DNA of 64,000 nt from Corynebacterium senegalense (lineage in GTDB: Bacteria; Actinomycetota; Actinomycetes; Mycobacteriales; Mycobacteriaceae): positions 613,087-677,086 of the forward strand of contig NZ_LS990887.1 in the NCBI RefSeq assembly GCF_900411315.1, read 5' to 3'. Positions 36,091-46,309 of this stretch are shown here, in pieces; position 1 is the stretch's first letter, and each line of letters starts with the position of its first letter. Made by a program: the position numbers and the translations under genes. The notes below the pieces were generated by a model, which ran no database searches, had not been told where the DNA came from, and saw nothing but the letters and a program-made list of their open reading frames with translations.

Positions 36091-37467
36091 GTGAGCACTC
36101 CCGAGCAACCGCGCACCCCGGCGGCCGAGGATCAGGTCGACCGCGGAGTCGTCATCAATACGTGGCTGAAGTCGGCCGCCATGTTCGCGCTGCGCGTGCT
36201 CATCATCGCCGGTTTCCTCTACGGGCTGAGCCGGGTCGTCGGCGCCTTCTGGGCGGGCGTCCTGCCGGTGGTGCTGGCCATCATCGTGTGCACGGTGCTC
36301 GCCCCCATCGCGACCACCCTGCGCCGCTACCACGTCCCGTCGGGGCTGGCCGCGATCACCGCCATCCTCGCCTTCTTCGGGCTCGCGGGCTTCATGGGCT
36401 CGCTGATCGCCCCCGACATCGCGGCCCACTCGCACATCCTCTACCTGCAGGCGCTCGAGGGCATCCAGCGCCTGCAGCTCTGGCTGCAGGGCCCGCCGCT
36501 CAACGTCAACCCGGACGACCTCAGCGACGCCGTCAACGAGATCGCCCAGTGGCTGCAGAACCAGGCGGGCGCGATCGCCGGCGGCGTGTTCGCCGGGATC
36601 GGCACCGCCGCGGGCCTCGCGGTCACGCTGACGGTGGTGCTGGTGCTGACGTTTTTCTTCCTCAAGGACGGCCATCGCTTCCTTCCCTGGCTGCGCTCGG
36701 CCACCGGCGGGCGCACGGGTCTGCACGCCACGGAGCTGCTCACCCGCGCGTGGAACACCCTGTCCGGCTTCATCCGCGCCCAGGCGCTCGTTTCGCTTGT
36801 CGACGCCATCTTCATCGGCCTGGGCATCGCCATCGTCGGGGTGCCCATGGCGTTCACCCTCGCCGTGATTACCTTCTTCGCCGGCTTCATCCCCATCGTC
36901 GGCGCGGTCGTCGCCGGCACCCTGGCGGTGCTGGTCGCGCTCGTCTCCCTCGGCTTCACCAAGGCGCTGATCGTCTTCGCCATCGTCATCGCCGTGCAGC
37001 AGCTGGAGGGCAACGTGCTCTCCCCGATCCTGCAGTCGCGCGCGATGAACCTGCACCCCGTGGTGGTGCTCGTCTCGGTCACCGTCGGCGGCGGCCTGTT
37101 CGGCCTGGTCGGCGCGTTCCTCGCGGTCCCCGCCGCGGCGATGGTCGCCGTCACCTACCGCTACCTGCTGGACATGGTCCGGCTGCACGCGGGCGAGAAG
37201 AAGGCGGCGGAGCTGACCTTTTCCACGCCGGAGGGCCGGGCGATCGCGGAGCTGGAGGAGCGCGAGTCGGTCTACGAGCGCAAGGAGTGGCGCGGCGACC
37301 GCGACTGGGCCCCGGCGCCCGTCCCCAGCGACGACACTCCCCCCTCCCGCACGTCCGGGGCGAGCCGCGGGTGGCAGCGCCTCAAGGAGAGCGAGAGGCT
37401 GCGCCGGCTGGCCCGCCCGCAGCGCATCGTGCGCATGTTCGATAAACGGGACGGCCTCGACGCGTGA
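36091..37467 (+). CDS. AI-2E family transporter
   Basis: Polytopic membrane protein of 458 residues with about eight helices, including the family region IVGVPMAFTLAVITFFAGFI (in part) followed by PIVGAVVAG and the conserved QQLEGNVLSPILQSRAMNLH. The C-terminal 90 residues are a charged cytoplasmic tail. GTG 36091 is preferred over ATG 36082 because CAAGAT lies 7 nt before it. Family members range from AI-2 exporters to Na/H exchange; substrate here unknown. The stop lies 29 bp before rmuC. Confidence 0.8.
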   Translation: MSTPEQPRTPAAEDQVDRGVVINTWLKSAAMFALRVLIIAGFLYGLSRVVGAFWAGVLPVVLAIIVCTVLAPIATTLRRYHVPSGLAAITAILAFFGLAGFMGSLIAPDIAAHSHILYLQALEGIQRLQLWLQGPPLNVNPDDLSDAVNEIAQWLQNQAGAIAGGVFAGIGTAAGLAVTLTVVLVLTFFFLKDGHRFLPWLRSATGGRTGLHATELLTRAWNTLSGFIRAQALVSLVDAIFIGLGIAIVGVPMAFTLAVITFFAGFIPIVGAVVAGTLAVLVALVSLGFTKALIVFAIVIAVQQLEGNVLSPILQSRAMNLHPVVVLVSVTVGGGLFGLVGAFLAVPAAAMVAVTYRYLLDMVRLHAGEKKAAELTFSTPEGRAIAELEERESVYERKEWRGDRDWAPAPVPSDDTPPSRTSGASRGWQRLKESERLRRLARPQRIVRMFDKRDGLDA

Positions 37468-37496
37468 TGTCCGGCGGGTGTGGCACACTGCTGGCC

Positions 37497-38534
37497 ATGT
37501 CCACCGTCGCCACTCTCACCGTGTTCATCCTCGGCCTCGCGCTGGGGGCCGCCGCTGCCTGGCTGGCGCTGCGCGGCCGGCCCGCGGCGGCTCCCCCGCC
37601 GGACACCGCCCCGATCACCCGGGCCCTGGAGCGCCTCGCCGGCCAGCTCGATGACATGGACGAGGACCGCGCCGTCGCCTACTCCGCCCTGGCCAGCCAG
37701 GTCCAGGCCATCACCCGCACCTCGGCGCGGCTGACGGACCGCACCGACCAGCTCATCTCGGCCCTGCGCTCGCCGCAGACGCGCGGCCGCTGGGGCGAGA
37801 TCCAGCTGCAGCGCGTGGTCGAGCTCGGGGGCATGGTCGAGCACTGCGACTTCGACACGCAGGCCACCACGCTTATCGACGGCACACGCGTCCGCCCGGA
37901 CATGGTCATCCGCCTCTCCGGCGGCCGCGCCATCGTCGTCGACGCGAAGGTACCGTTCTCCTCCTACCTGGAAGCCCTCAACACCGACGACCCGGAGGAG
38001 AAGCAGGCCTACCTGCGCCGCCACGCCCACCTGCTGCGCCAGCACGTCGACACGCTCTCCGCCAAACCCTACGTGGAGGCCTTCCAGCCCACGCCCGAGT
38101 TCGTGGTCATGTTCGTCCCCGCCGACCCCTTCCTCGACGCCGGCCTGGCGCTGGACCCCGAGCTGCTCGACTACGCCTTCTCCCGCGACGTCGTCCTCGC
38201 CACGCCCACCAGCCTGTTCGCCCTGCTGCGCACCGTCGCCCTCGGCTGGCGCCACGAGGCGATGAACGACAAAGCGAAGGAAATCCAGCGCCTCGGCGCG
38301 GAGCTCTACCAGCGCCTGGCCACCATGGGCGAGCACTACAACCGCCTCGGCGCCTCGCTGGAGAAGGCGGTCGAATCCTTCAACGCCACCCTCGCGTCGC
38401 TGGACTCGCGCGTGATGGTCACCGCCCGCCGGCTCGACGAGATGGGCGTGCCCGCCCGCACCACCCGCGGGCGCCTGCCGGAAACACCCCGCGTTACCGC
38501 GGCGCCGCGCCACGCCGCGGACCCGGAAAGGTAG
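37497..38534 (+). CDS. rmuC: DNA recombination protein RmuC homologue
   Basis: Protein of 345 residues: one N-terminal membrane helix (TVFILGLALGAAAAWLAL), a helical segment, then the RmuC nuclease-like domain with RGRWGEIQLQRVVELGGM, RPDMVIRLSGGRAIVVDAK (PD-(D/E)xK-type core) and MFVPADPFL. ATG 37497 follows CACACT by 7 nt. RmuC limits inversions at short repeats by an unknown mechanism. In line with the permease gene and DUF6542 gene. Confidence 0.85.
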   Translation: MSTVATLTVFILGLALGAAAAWLALRGRPAAAPPPDTAPITRALERLAGQLDDMDEDRAVAYSALASQVQAITRTSARLTDRTDQLISALRSPQTRGRWGEIQLQRVVELGGMVEHCDFDTQATTLIDGTRVRPDMVIRLSGGRAIVVDAKVPFSSYLEALNTDDPEEKQAYLRRHAHLLRQHVDTLSAKPYVEAFQPTPEFVVMFVPADPFLDAGLALDPELLDYAFSRDVVLATPTSLFALLRTVALGWRHEAMNDKAKEIQRLGAELYQRLATMGEHYNRLGASLEKAVESFNATLASLDSRVMVTARRLDEMGVPARTTRGRLPETPRVTAAPRHAADPER

Positions 38535-38545
38535 AATGACCCTCC

Positions 38546-39178
38546 GTGTCACACCTGTCCCCCCGATCCTCCCACGCTCAGCGCGCGACGTTCGTCGGGC
38601 TTCCCACCGGATCCGGTATCGCCATCATCTTCGCCGCCCTCTTCACGGGAGTGCTGCTCTCCGTCTACGGCGGGCTGATCGGCTGGCCCTTCCTCGCACT
38701 CTTCGCCGCGGCGACGCTCCTGGTGACCACCCTGGTCAACCCCAAGGGCCTCTACCTCACAGTGGCGAGCGCGCCGATCCTCTTCGTCCTCGGCCTCCTC
38801 GTCGCGGGCTGGTTCATCGCGCGCGGCAACGCGACAACAGAGGGCCCGGGCGTGTCCAAGGCCTCGGTGCTGGCCATCATTTACCCCACGGTGGAGTACT
38901 TCCCCGTCCTCGCGGCCGTGACGGCGGGTTCCCTGGCGATCGCTTTCCTGCGCATCGCGCTGATCAAGCGGCAGAACGCCGCACTCGAGCGAAGGGACCG
39001 TCGCGAGCGCACCCGCGCCGCGGCGAGCAACCGGCGGACGAACCGCCAGAGCAGGCGGGCCCGCGAGCGCACCAACACCGTCACGGTGGAGGAGCTGCTG
39101 CGGCGCCGCAACGAAACGGGCGCGCAGCGCACGCGCCGCCCCCGCCGCTCGCTCGGCGACGACCTGTACAGCGAATAG
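38546..39178 (+). CDS. DUF6542-type membrane protein
   Basis: Protein of 210 residues with four predicted helices in the first 130 residues (IAIIFAALFTGVLLSV; PFLALFAAATLLVTTL; LFVLGLLVAGWFIA; PVLAAVTAGSLAIAFL) and a strongly basic Arg-rich tail to residue 210. GTG 38546 lies 8 nt after TAGAAT, suggesting a leaderless transcript separate from rmuC, whose stop is 11 bp upstream. DUF6542 proteins are actinobacterial and uncharacterised; the basic tail might contact nucleic acid or phospholipid. Confidence 0.65.
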   Translation: MSHLSPRSSHAQRATFVGLPTGSGIAIIFAALFTGVLLSVYGGLIGWPFLALFAAATLLVTTLVNPKGLYLTVASAPILFVLGLLVAGWFIARGNATTEGPGVSKASVLAIIYPTVEYFPVLAAVTAGSLAIAFLRIALIKRQNAALERRDRRERTRAAASNRRTNRQSRRARERTNTVTVEELLRRRNETGAQRTRRPRRSLGDDLYSE

Positions 39179-39195
39179 GCCGGGCGGCCGCCGCC

Positions 39196-40149
39196 CTAGG
39201 TGCGCGCCGGACGCAGGTCGCGCGGCAGGGCGAAGGTGATCGTCTCGGTCGTGGTGGTCACCTCGTCGACATCGGTGAAGCCGCGCTCCGCGAGCGCCTC
39301 CACCACCTCGCGCACGAGGATCTCGGGAACCGAGGCGCCCGAGGTGATGCCCACGGTGCTCACGCCCTCGAGCCACGCCTCGTCGATCTGGTGGGCGTAG
39401 TCGATCAGGTGGGCGTCATCCGCGCCCGCCTCCAGGGCGACCTCGACGAGGCGCTTGGAGTTGGAGGAGTTCTGGGAGCCGACCACGATCATCAGCTCCA
39501 CCTGCGGCGCGATCGCCTTGACCGCCACCTGGCGGTTCTGGGTGGCGTAGCAGATGTCGTCGCTGGGCGGGTTCTCCAGGTTCGGGTAGCGCTTGTGCAG
39601 CTTGTTGACGATCTCCATGGTCTCGTCCACCGACAGCGTCGTCTGCGAGAGCCAGACCAGCTTCTGGTCCACGGGGAAATCGGGCAGGCGGTCCACGCCG
39701 TCCACCCCGTCGACGAGGTGGGTCACCTCGGGGGCCTCGCCCGCGGTGCCCTCGACCTCCTCGTGGCCCTCATGGCCGACGAGCAGGATGTGGTAGCCGT
39801 CGCGGGCGAAGCGCTTCGCCTCGTTGTGCACCTTGGTCACCAGGGGGCACGTCGCGTCGAGGGTGAGCAGGTTGCGCTGCACGGCGGAGTCGCGCACCGC
39901 CGGCGAGATGCCGTGCGCGGAGAACACGAGGTGGGCACCCTCCGGGACCTCGTCGGTCTCCTCGACGAAGATGACGCCGCGTTCCTTCAGCGTCTCCACG
40001 ACGTACTTGTTGTGCACGATCTCCTTGCGCACGTAGACGGGCGCGCCGTATTTCTCCAGGGCTTTTTCCACGGTCTCGACCGCGCGATCCACCCCGGCGC
40101 AGTAGCCGCGCGGGGCGGCGAGAAGAACTTTTTTACCCTGATCAGTCAT
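39196..40149 (-). CDS. ispH: 4-hydroxy-3-methylbut-2-enyl diphosphate reductase IspH
   Basis: Last enzyme of the MEP isoprenoid pathway; reduces HMBPP to IPP and DMAPP with an iron-sulfur cluster. 317 residues. The three cluster ligands are Cys17 (RGYCAGV), Cys101 (DATCPLV) and Cys200 ([11 protein letters not shown]). ATG 40149 lies 7 nt behind TACCCT, leaderless. It feeds the carotenoid and Z-prenyl synthase pathways also encoded in this window. Convergent with the DUF6542 gene, divergent from xseA. Confidence 0.94.
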   Translation of the reverse strand: MTDQGKKVLLAAPRGYCAGVDRAVETVEKALEKYGAPVYVRKEIVHNKYVVETLKERGVIFVEETDEVPEGAHLVFSAHGISPAVRDSAVQRNLLTLDATCPLVTKVHNEAKRFARDGYHILLVGHEGHEEVEGTAGEAPEVTHLVDGVDGVDRLPDFPVDQKLVWLSQTTLSVDETMEIVNKLHKRYPNLENPPSDDICYATQNRQVAVKAIAPQVELMIVVGSQNSSNSKRLVEVALEAGADDAHLIDYAHQIDEAWLEGVSTVGITSGASVPEILVREVVEALAERGFTDVDEVTTTTETITFALPRDLRPART

Positions 40150-40253
40150 GGAACCAAGGGTATCGAATCGCCGTCTAAAAGGATAGGCAGCACTATGCTG
40201 GGGATGTTTGCTGCGGCAACCCCGGCTGTTTCAGAAAGGGCAGGCATTATTCC

Positions 40254-41510
40254 GTGACTCAATCGCAGGGCTCCGCGCCGGCCAGCACCCCGGAGGCGCC
40301 GTGGGCGGTGTCGAAACTCAACCAGTCGGTCAAGAGCTGGATCGAGAAGCTGGGCTGGCTCTGGGTGGAGGGCCAGCTCACGCAGGTCAACATGAAGCCG
40401 ACGTGGAAGTTGTCCTACCTCACGCTGCGCGACACGCAGGAGCAGGTCAGCGTCCAGCTCACCGCCAGCACCTCCCTGCTGCGCTCGATGCCGACGCCGC
40501 TCAAGGACGGCGACCGAGTGGTCATCCACGGCAAGCCCGCCTTCTACGCCGGCCGCGGGACGTTTTCCATGTGGGTGACCGACATCCGCCACGTCGGCGT
40601 CGGCGAGCTGCTCGCCCGCATCGAGCGGCTGCGCGCGCAGCTCGCGGCGGAGGGGCTGTTCGACCCCTCCCGCAAGAAGCCCCTGCCCTACCTTCCCCGC
40701 ACCGTCGGTCTCATCACCGGCAAGGGCTCCGCCGCCGAGCGCGACGTGCTCTCGGTGGCGCAGCAGCGCTGGCCTGCGGTGCGCTTCGCGGTGCGCAACA
40801 CCGCGGTGCAGGGCGCGAACGCGGTGCCCGAGGTCATCGCCGCGCTCCAGGAGCTGGACTCCGACCCGCTTGTCGACGTCATCATTATCGCGCGGGGCGG
40901 CGGCAGCGTCGAAGACCTCCTGCCCTTCTCGGAGGAGGCCCTGCAGCGCGCCGTCGCGGCGGCCACCACTCCCGTCGTTTCGGCGATCGGCCACGAGCCG
41001 GACAACCCGGTGTTGGACAATGTGGCGGACCTGCGCGCCGCGACCCCCACCGACGCCGCCAAGCGCGTCGTGCCCGACGTGGCCCAGGAGTACGCGCTCG
41101 TGGAGGAGGCCCGCTCGCGCATGAACGCGGCCTTGCGCGGCTGGGTGGAGCGCGAACGCGCCGCCGTCCGCGCGGTGCGCTCGCGCCCGGTGCTGGCCAA
41201 CCCCCTGACCCCGATCGAGAGGCGCCGGGAGGAGATCCAGCGGGCCGCCTCCATGATCCGCCGCGACGTGACCTACCTGCTGGGCCGGGAGCGCTCCGCC
41301 GTCGACGGGCTGCGCGCCCGCGTCTCCGCGCTCGGTCCCTCGGCCACGCTCGCGCGCGGCTACGCGGTGGTCCAGGTGCTGCCGCGCGACGGCAGCGGAC
41401 CCGAGGTGGTCACGTCCATCGAGCAGTCCCCGCCCGGCTCGCAGCTGCGCGTCCGCGTGGGCGACGGATCGATCACCGCGGCCGCGATGGGCACCACGCC
41501 CGCCGACTAA
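40254..41510 (+). CDS. xseA: Exodeoxyribonuclease VII large subunit
   Basis: Catalytic subunit (418 residues) of exonuclease VII, which degrades single-stranded DNA. N-terminal OB-fold ([12 protein letters not shown]), then the nuclease core with [20 protein letters not shown] and [18 protein letters not shown], long helices and a C-terminal tail. GTG 40254 is the start, giving the normal N-terminus. xseB follows after 33 bp, so both subunits come from one transcript. Confidence 0.94.
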   Translation: MTQSQGSAPASTPEAPWAVSKLNQSVKSWIEKLGWLWVEGQLTQVNMKPTWKLSYLTLRDTQEQVSVQLTASTSLLRSMPTPLKDGDRVVIHGKPAFYAGRGTFSMWVTDIRHVGVGELLARIERLRAQLAAEGLFDPSRKKPLPYLPRTVGLITGKGSAAERDVLSVAQQRWPAVRFAVRNTAVQGANAVPEVIAALQELDSDPLVDVIIIARGGGSVEDLLPFSEEALQRAVAAATTPVVSAIGHEPDNPVLDNVADLRAATPTDAAKRVVPDVAQEYALVEEARSRMNAALRGWVERERAAVRAVRSRPVLANPLTPIERRREEIQRAASMIRRDVTYLLGRERSAVDGLRARVSALGPSATLARGYAVVQVLPRDGSGPEVVTSIEQSPPGSQLRVRVGDGSITAAAMGTTPAD

Positions 41511-41543
41511 CCCACCAGACGACACCCAACGGGAGCGAAAAGC

Positions 41544-41813
41544 ATGAGCGAGAACACCTTCGGAAGCGGACGCGGCGGCGACAGCGCCCTGCCGGATCCG
41601 TCCACCCTGACCTACGAGCAGGCCCGCGACGAGCTCGTAGAGACGGTCAAGATCCTCGAGCTGGGCCAGATGAGCCTGGACGAGTCCCTCGCCTACTGGG
41701 AGCGCGGCGAGGCGCTGGCCAAGCGCTGCGAGGTGCTTCTCGACGGCGCCGCCAAGCGCGTCGAAGAGACCATCGGCGAGGCCGCGCCGGAGTCGGACAC
41801 CGCCGCGGACTAG
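41544..41813 (+). CDS. xseB: Exodeoxyribonuclease VII small subunit
   Basis: Helical-hairpin protein of 89 residues with [20 protein letters not shown] and [20 protein letters not shown], the XseB signature; it coats the large subunit's helices. ATG 41544 after a GGGAGCG ribosome site. Its stop codon overlaps the stop of the convergent DUF4245 gene by 4 bp, leaving no room for a separate terminator. Confidence 0.92.
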   Translation: MSENTFGSGRGGDSALPDPSTLTYEQARDELVETVKILELGQMSLDESLAYWERGEALAKRCEVLLDGAAKRVEETIGEAAPESDTAAD

Positions 41814-42382
41814 CCGCGGGCGATCGGCGCCGTCTCCAGCGTGCGGGCGATCACGGCGCTGTGCTCCTCGTCCGAGCCAGCCCCGGTGATTAGCAAGCGG
41901 ACGTCGCCGGCGTCGACGGCCCAGACGTCGCGCACCTCGGCGTCCCCGGAACTGTAGACGCGGGCCTCGGTGCCGCCGACGTCGACGGAGCGCTCGAAGG
42001 AGCGGGGTGAGGAGTCGGCGCCCGCGATGGCGTCGTCAAGCGCTGCCCCCGTCTGCGTGAGCTGGATGTAGCCCTGCTCCGGGGTGACCCACCCGACGAC
42101 GGGGGCGGGCGCGCCGCCGATCACCGAGCGGCGCGCGGAGTTCGTCGTCCACCCCTCGGGCATCTCCGGGTAGCGCACCGGGAAGTCGACGGCGCGGGCC
42201 TCGAGGTCGAGGAAGGCCTTCGCGTCGACCTTCTGCACCGGTCCGTCCTCGGGGGCGCCGGGGTTGAAGGAGCACATGCCGGTGAAACCGACGACGACGA
42301 GCATCGCGACGACGATGATCGCCACGTTGATCATCATGTCCCGGCCGTCCTGGAAAATGCGGGGTTTATTCTCGCCTGCCAC
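41810..42382 (-). CDS. DUF4245 membrane-anchored protein
   Basis: Protein of 190 residues: short cytoplasmic start [14 protein letters not shown], one helix ([18 protein letters not shown]), then an extracytoplasmic domain with [13 protein letters not shown] and [16 protein letters not shown]. This is the DUF4245 pattern, commonly next to xseAB and glpX in actinobacteria; function unknown. Two GTGs compete (42388, 42382). CATACT at 42395-42390 is 7 nt before 42382, favouring that one under the leaderless rule. Confidence 0.75.
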   Translation of the reverse strand: MAGENKPRIFQDGRDMMINVAIIVVAMLVVVGFTGMCSFNPGAPEDGPVQKVDAKAFLDLEARAVDFPVRYPEMPEGWTTNSARRSVIGGAPAPVVGWVTPEQGYIQLTQTGAALDDAIAGADSSPRSFERSVDVGGTEARVYSSGDAEVRDVWAVDAGDVRLLITGAGSDEEHSAVIARTLETAPIARG

Positions 42383-42548
42383 GCGCACCAGTATGGCACG
42401 CCCCGCCTCCCACCCCCGTTAGTAGGTGGGGCCAGCGAATCCGGGTCCCCGAAGGTGGAAGAATGGAGTCAAGCGGGTGCCCGCAGGCACCCCCGCGCCG
42501 CCCGCGCGGCGTGCAACGAACTTTTTACAGCTCAGGAGGCTGCCTTCG

Positions 42549-43559
42549 ATGACGGAAAAGTCTACGGAGTACCCGGATCGTAACCTCGCGATGGAACTGG
42601 TGCGCGTCACAGAGGCCGCCGCGCTCGCTTCCGGCCGCTGGGTCGGGCGCGGGATGAAGGAGTCCGGCGACGGCGCGGCCGTCGACGCGATGCGCAAGAT
42701 GATCAACTCCGTCAACATGGACGGCATCATCGTGATCGGCGAGGGCGAGAAGGACGAGGCCCCGATGCTGTTCAACGGCGAGAACGTGGGCAACGGCACC
42801 GGCGCCCAGGTCGACATCGCCGTGGACCCCGTCGACGGCACCACCCTGATGGCCGAGGGCCGCCCGAACGCCATCTCGGTCATCGCCGCCGCCGACCGCG
42901 GCACGATGTTCAACCCGAAGGACGCGTTCTACATGAACAAGATCGCCGTCGGCGCCGAGGCCGCCGGCAGCATCGACATCACCGCGTCCGTCGAACACAA
43001 CATCAAGGCCGTGGCCAAGGCGAAGGGCGTCAAGCCCGCCGACGTCACCGTCGTCGTCCTCGACCGCCCGCGCCACGAGCAGCTGGTGCGCGAGATCCGC
43101 GAGGCCGGCGCGAAGGTGCGCTTCATCGCCGACGGCGACGTCGCCGGCGCGATCGCCGCCGCCCAGGACACCAACTCCATCGACATCGCGATGGGCATCG
43201 GCGGCACCCCCGAGGGCGTCATCACCGCCTGCGCCATGAAGTGCCTCGGCGGCGAGATCCAGGGCCAGCTCGCCCCCCAGTCCGACGCCGAGCGCGAGGC
43301 CGTCCTCGCCGCCGGCCACGACCTCGACCGTGTCCTCGGGCTCAACGACCTCGTCTCCTCCGACAACTGCTACTTCGCCGCCACCGGCGTGACCAACGGC
43401 GACATGCTGCGCGGTGTGTCCTACCGCAAGACCGGGGCCACCACCCGCTCGCTGGTCATGCGCGCCCGCTCCGGCACCGTCCGCTACATCGAGTCCATCC
43501 ACCAGCTGGCCAAGCTGCAGTCCTACTCGGTGATCGACTACTCCGACCCGACGGACTAG
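42549..43559 (+). CDS. glpX: Class II fructose-1,6-bisphosphatase GlpX
   Basis: Gluconeogenic phosphatase converting fructose 1,6-bisphosphate to fructose 6-phosphate; 336 residues. Metal and substrate motifs: [28 protein letters not shown] and the Cys/Asp-containing C-terminal [23 protein letters not shown] 42549 after CAGGAGG. A leader hairpin GGGTGCC-CGC-AGGCACC lies about 65 bp upstream, possibly only structural. Usual corynebacterial neighbourhood of xseAB, DUF4245 and fum. Confidence 0.94.
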   Translation: MTEKSTEYPDRNLAMELVRVTEAAALASGRWVGRGMKESGDGAAVDAMRKMINSVNMDGIIVIGEGEKDEAPMLFNGENVGNGTGAQVDIAVDPVDGTTLMAEGRPNAISVIAAADRGTMFNPKDAFYMNKIAVGAEAAGSIDITASVEHNIKAVAKAKGVKPADVTVVVLDRPRHEQLVREIREAGAKVRFIADGDVAGAIAAAQDTNSIDIAMGIGGTPEGVITACAMKCLGGEIQGQLAPQSDAEREAVLAAGHDLDRVLGLNDLVSSDNCYFAATGVTNGDMLRGVSYRKTGATTRSLVMRARSGTVRYIESIHQLAKLQSYSVIDYSDPTD

Positions 43560-43666
43560 GAACCGAGGGCGCCACTCTGTCGGCCCCGCTGCCCCGCCGC
43601 ACCGCGACGGGGCATAATCAATACCCGAACCGCTTCCGGACATTTACACGCAAAGGAAAGACATTC

Positions 43667-45067
43667 ATGGCTGATCAGGAATACCGCATCGAGCACGACA
43701 CGATGGGCGAGGTCAAGGTGCCCGTCGACGCCCTGTGGCGCGCCCAGACCCAGCGCGCGGTGGAGAACTTCCCCATCTCCTTCCGCCCCCTGGAGTCCCA
43801 GCAAATCCGCGCCCTCGGTCTGCTCAAGGCTGCCTGCGCGCAGGTGAACAAGGATCTGGGCAAGCTCGACGCCGAGAAGGCGGACGCCATCATCGCCGCG
43901 GCGAAGGAGATCGCCGACGGCAAGCACGACGACCAGTTCCCCATCGACGTCTTCCAGACCGGCTCCGGCACCTCCTCCAACATGAACACCAACGAGGTCA
44001 TCGCGTCCATCGCGAAGGCCAACGGCGTCGAGGTCCACCCGAACGACGACGTCAACATGGGCCAGTCCTCCAACGACACCTTCCCGACGGCCACCCACGT
44101 CGCCGCCACCGAGGCCGCCGCCACCGACCTCATCCCGGCCCTGAAGGTCCTGCACGAGTCCCTGTCCAAGAAGGCCACCGAGTGGCACGAGGTGGTCAAG
44201 TCCGGCCGCACCCACCTGATGGACGCCACCCCGGTCACCCTCGGCCAGGAGTTCTCCGGCTACGCCCGCCAGATCGAGCTGGGCATCCAGCGCGTCGAGG
44301 GCGTGCTGGCCCGCCTGGGCGAGCTGCCCATCGGCGGCACCGCCGTGGGCACCGGCATCAACACCCCGGCCGAGTTCGGCGGCAAGGTGACCGAGGAGCT
44401 GGTCAAGCTCACCGGCATCGAGCACCTTTCCGAGGCGGCGAACCACTTCGAGGCGCAGGCCAACCGCGACGGCCTGGTCGAGTTCTCCGGCGCGATGCGC
44501 TCCGTGGCGGTGTCCCTGTACAAGATCGCCAACGACATCCGCCTCATGGGCTCCGGCCCGCTCGCCGGCTTCGGCGAGATCCACCTGCCGGACCTGCAGC
44601 CGGGCTCCTCCATCATGCCGGGCAAGGTCAACCCGGTGCTGTGCGAGACCGCCACCCAGGTCTCCGCCCAGGTCATCGGCAACGACGCCGCCGTGGCGTT
44701 CGCTGGCACCCAGGGCCAGTTCGAGCTGAACGTGTTCATCCCCGTGATGGCCCGCAACGTGCTCGAGTCCTCCCGCCTGCTGGCCAACACCGCCCGCCAG
44801 TTCGCCACCCGCCTCGTCGACGGCATCGAGCCGAACGTCGAGCGCATGAAGGAGCTGGCCGAGTCCTCCCCGTCCATCGTGACCCCGCTGAACTCCGCGA
44901 TCGGCTACGAGGCCGCGGCCAAGGTGGCCAAGACCGCGCTCGCCGAGGGCAAGACGATCCGCCAGACGGTCATCGACCTCGGCTTCGTCGACGGCGAGAA
45001 GCTCACCGAGGAGGAGCTGGACCGCCGCCTCGACGTCCTGAGCATGGCCAACACCGACCGCAACTAA
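43667..45067 (+). CDS. fum: Class II fumarate hydratase FumC
   Basis: Iron-independent fumarase of the TCA cycle; 466 residues. Signature [12 protein letters not shown], substrate-site [11 protein letters not shown] and the N-terminal [14 protein letters not shown] are intact. ATG 43667 follows AAAGGAAAG. A CATAAT box near 43613 gives a leader of about 40 nt. Ends in front of a terminator-like hairpin that abuts the next gene. Confidence 0.95.
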   Translation: MADQEYRIEHDTMGEVKVPVDALWRAQTQRAVENFPISFRPLESQQIRALGLLKAACAQVNKDLGKLDAEKADAIIAAAKEIADGKHDDQFPIDVFQTGSGTSSNMNTNEVIASIAKANGVEVHPNDDVNMGQSSNDTFPTATHVAATEAAATDLIPALKVLHESLSKKATEWHEVVKSGRTHLMDATPVTLGQEFSGYARQIELGIQRVEGVLARLGELPIGGTAVGTGINTPAEFGGKVTEELVKLTGIEHLSEAANHFEAQANRDGLVEFSGAMRSVAVSLYKIANDIRLMGSGPLAGFGEIHLPDLQPGSSIMPGKVNPVLCETATQVSAQVIGNDAAVAFAGTQGQFELNVFIPVMARNVLESSRLLANTARQFATRLVDGIEPNVERMKELAESSPSIVTPLNSAIGYEAAAKVAKTALAEGKTIRQTVIDLGFVDGEKLTEEELDRRLDVLSMANTDRN

Positions 45068-45086
45068 GCGGCCTCGCTAAGATAAG

Positions 45087-45115
45087 CCCCCAATTCTTCA
45101 CCGACTGGGGGTTTT
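45087..45115 (+). terminator. Intrinsic terminator after fum
   Basis: CCCCCA (45087-45092), 13-nt loop, TGGGGG (45106-45111), then TTTT. The hairpin ends 3 nt before the ATG of the next gene at 45119, so the structure would also occlude that gene's initiation region. Confidence 0.75.
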
Positions 45116-45118
45116 CTC

Positions 45119-45637
45119 ATGGCCGATTCCTTTACCGAGCTGCGCGCCGCGGGCGGCTCCACGCGCCCGTGGACCGTCGGTGCCGTCGCCGTCCTCGTCG
45201 TCGCCTCCCTCGCCGCGCTGGCCGCGGCCGTCTGGACCCTGTCGCGCCCCGCCGATCAGCGCAGCGCCATCCCCCAGGTGGTCACGGTCACCGCCCAGCC
45301 CGGCACCCCGGCGGACGGCGGGGCGGGGCCGACGCCGGGCACCTACACCGGCTGGCTGTTCTCGGCGGGCCGGGCGGGCGAGTCCGGCTGGAACGCTGTG
45401 CTCACGCTGGCCCCGCGCAGCGCGACGCTGACCCACCTCAACGACGGCTGTACCGAGCTGCTGCGCCGCGGAGAAGACGGGCAGTGGTCGGCGCAGCCGC
45501 TGCAGAAGAAATGCCCCGCCGCCGGGGGCGCGTGGACCCTGGAGGAAGCGGAGCCGGGCGTCGTCGAGCTGCGTCGCGAGGACGGCGGAAACGCGCTGGT
45601 GGAGGGGTCGCTCTCGCTGGACGAAGGGCAGCAGTAG
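45119..45637 (+). CDS. Single-pass membrane/secreted protein of unknown function
   Basis: Protein of 172 residues: short cytoplasmic start, one helix (VGAVAVLVVASLAALAAAVW), Pro/Thr-rich linker and an extracytoplasmic domain with GTYTGWLFSAGRAGESGWNA and two Cys (GCTELL, KKCPAAGG) that may pair. I do not recognise the family. Its ATG lies 3 nt after the fum terminator hairpin, so expression depends on read-through or on a TAAGAT box at 45078. The next gene is a TetR regulator. Confidence 0.6.
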   Translation: MADSFTELRAAGGSTRPWTVGAVAVLVVASLAALAAAVWTLSRPADQRSAIPQVVTVTAQPGTPADGGAGPTPGTYTGWLFSAGRAGESGWNAVLTLAPRSATLTHLNDGCTELLRRGEDGQWSAQPLQKKCPAAGGAWTLEEAEPGVVELRREDGGNALVEGSLSLDEGQQ

Positions 45638-45656
45638 AGGCCCGATTGGCAAATTG

Positions 45657-45688
45657 TTGCACTGGGTGTAATCTCGCACTCTGTGCAA
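45657..45688 (+). promoter_or_regulatory. Putative TetR operator over the tetR promoter
   Basis: Inverted repeat TGCACTGGGTG / CACTCTGTGCA (45658-45687, 9 of 11 positions symmetric, 8-bp spacer). A -10-like TAATCT (45669-45674) lies in its centre, and the GTG start at 45683 falls inside the right arm, 8 nt behind the -10. This layout implies autorepression by the encoded TetR protein and co-control of the efflux gene. Confidence 0.6.
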
Positions 45689-46309
45689 AACGAATGCTGC
45701 GGATCACGCGAACGAAAGCGGCGCGAGACGCGGCGGCGCATAGTTGACAAGGCGATGGAGCTCGTCGAGGCCAAGGGCTTCGAAAACGTCACCGTCGAGG
45801 ACATCTGCGAAGCCGCCGACATCTCCCGGCGCACCTTTTTCAACTACATGGACTCCAAGGACGAGGCCGTCCTGGGGTCCTTCCCCTTCGAACTGACCGA
45901 CACCGCCCTCGAGGCGATCGCCACCACCCCCTCAGACAACGTCCTCGACCTCGTGTTCTCCAACATCGAGGTCGTGCCTGACGTGCTCAGCAGGGAGCTC
46001 CTGCTGCGCCGCCGCGCCATCCTCCGGCAGCACCCCCAGCTCGCCGGGGCGGCCTACGAGAGGAAGAGCGAGACACTGACGCGGCTCGGGCGGGCCGTCG
46101 AGAAGCACCTGACCCTCTTCCCCGAGGACCGCAAGCTTGCCGACGCCCCCGTGAGCCTCGAGGTCAACGCCATCGTCAACTTCTTCTACGTCTCCGTGGC
46201 CATGTACCTCAGCAACCCGGACTTCCCCGCTCACGGGGGACCCGGAATCGAACCGCTGCGTACCGCCGCGCAGCTTCACACCGACCTGGCAAAGGAGCTT
46301 AAGTGGTAG
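45683..46309 (+). CDS. TetR-family repressor of the adjacent efflux pump
   Basis: Regulator of 208 residues. N-terminal HTH with ETRRRIVDKAMELVEAKGFE, VEDICEAADISRRTFFNYMD; C-terminal ligand domain not assignable. GTG start at 45683 inside the putative operator. The stop overlaps the MFS transporter start by 7 bp, so the pair is co-translated and the regulator most likely senses a pump substrate. Confidence 0.8.
   Translation: MQNECCGSRERKRRETRRRIVDKAMELVEAKGFENVTVEDICEAADISRRTFFNYMDSKDEAVLGSFPFELTDTALEAIATTPSDNVLDLVFSNIEVVPDVLSRELLLRRRAILRQHPQLAGAAYERKSETLTRLGRAVEKHLTLFPEDRKLADAPVSLEVNAIVNFFYVSVAMYLSNPDFPAHGGPGIEPLRTAAQLHTDLAKELKW

Noticed and set aside
36004..37488. Very long minus-strand open frame continuous with ychF (857 residues)
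   Set aside because: It is the antisense of the AI-2E transporter; the His/Arg/Asp-rich composition is typical of high-GC shadow frames, and YchF homology begins at GTG 36003.
38536..40257. Plus-strand frame of 573 residues across DUF6542 and ispH
   Set aside because: Overlaps two well-supported genes in other frames and is rich in Arg/Gly/His repeats without any domain.
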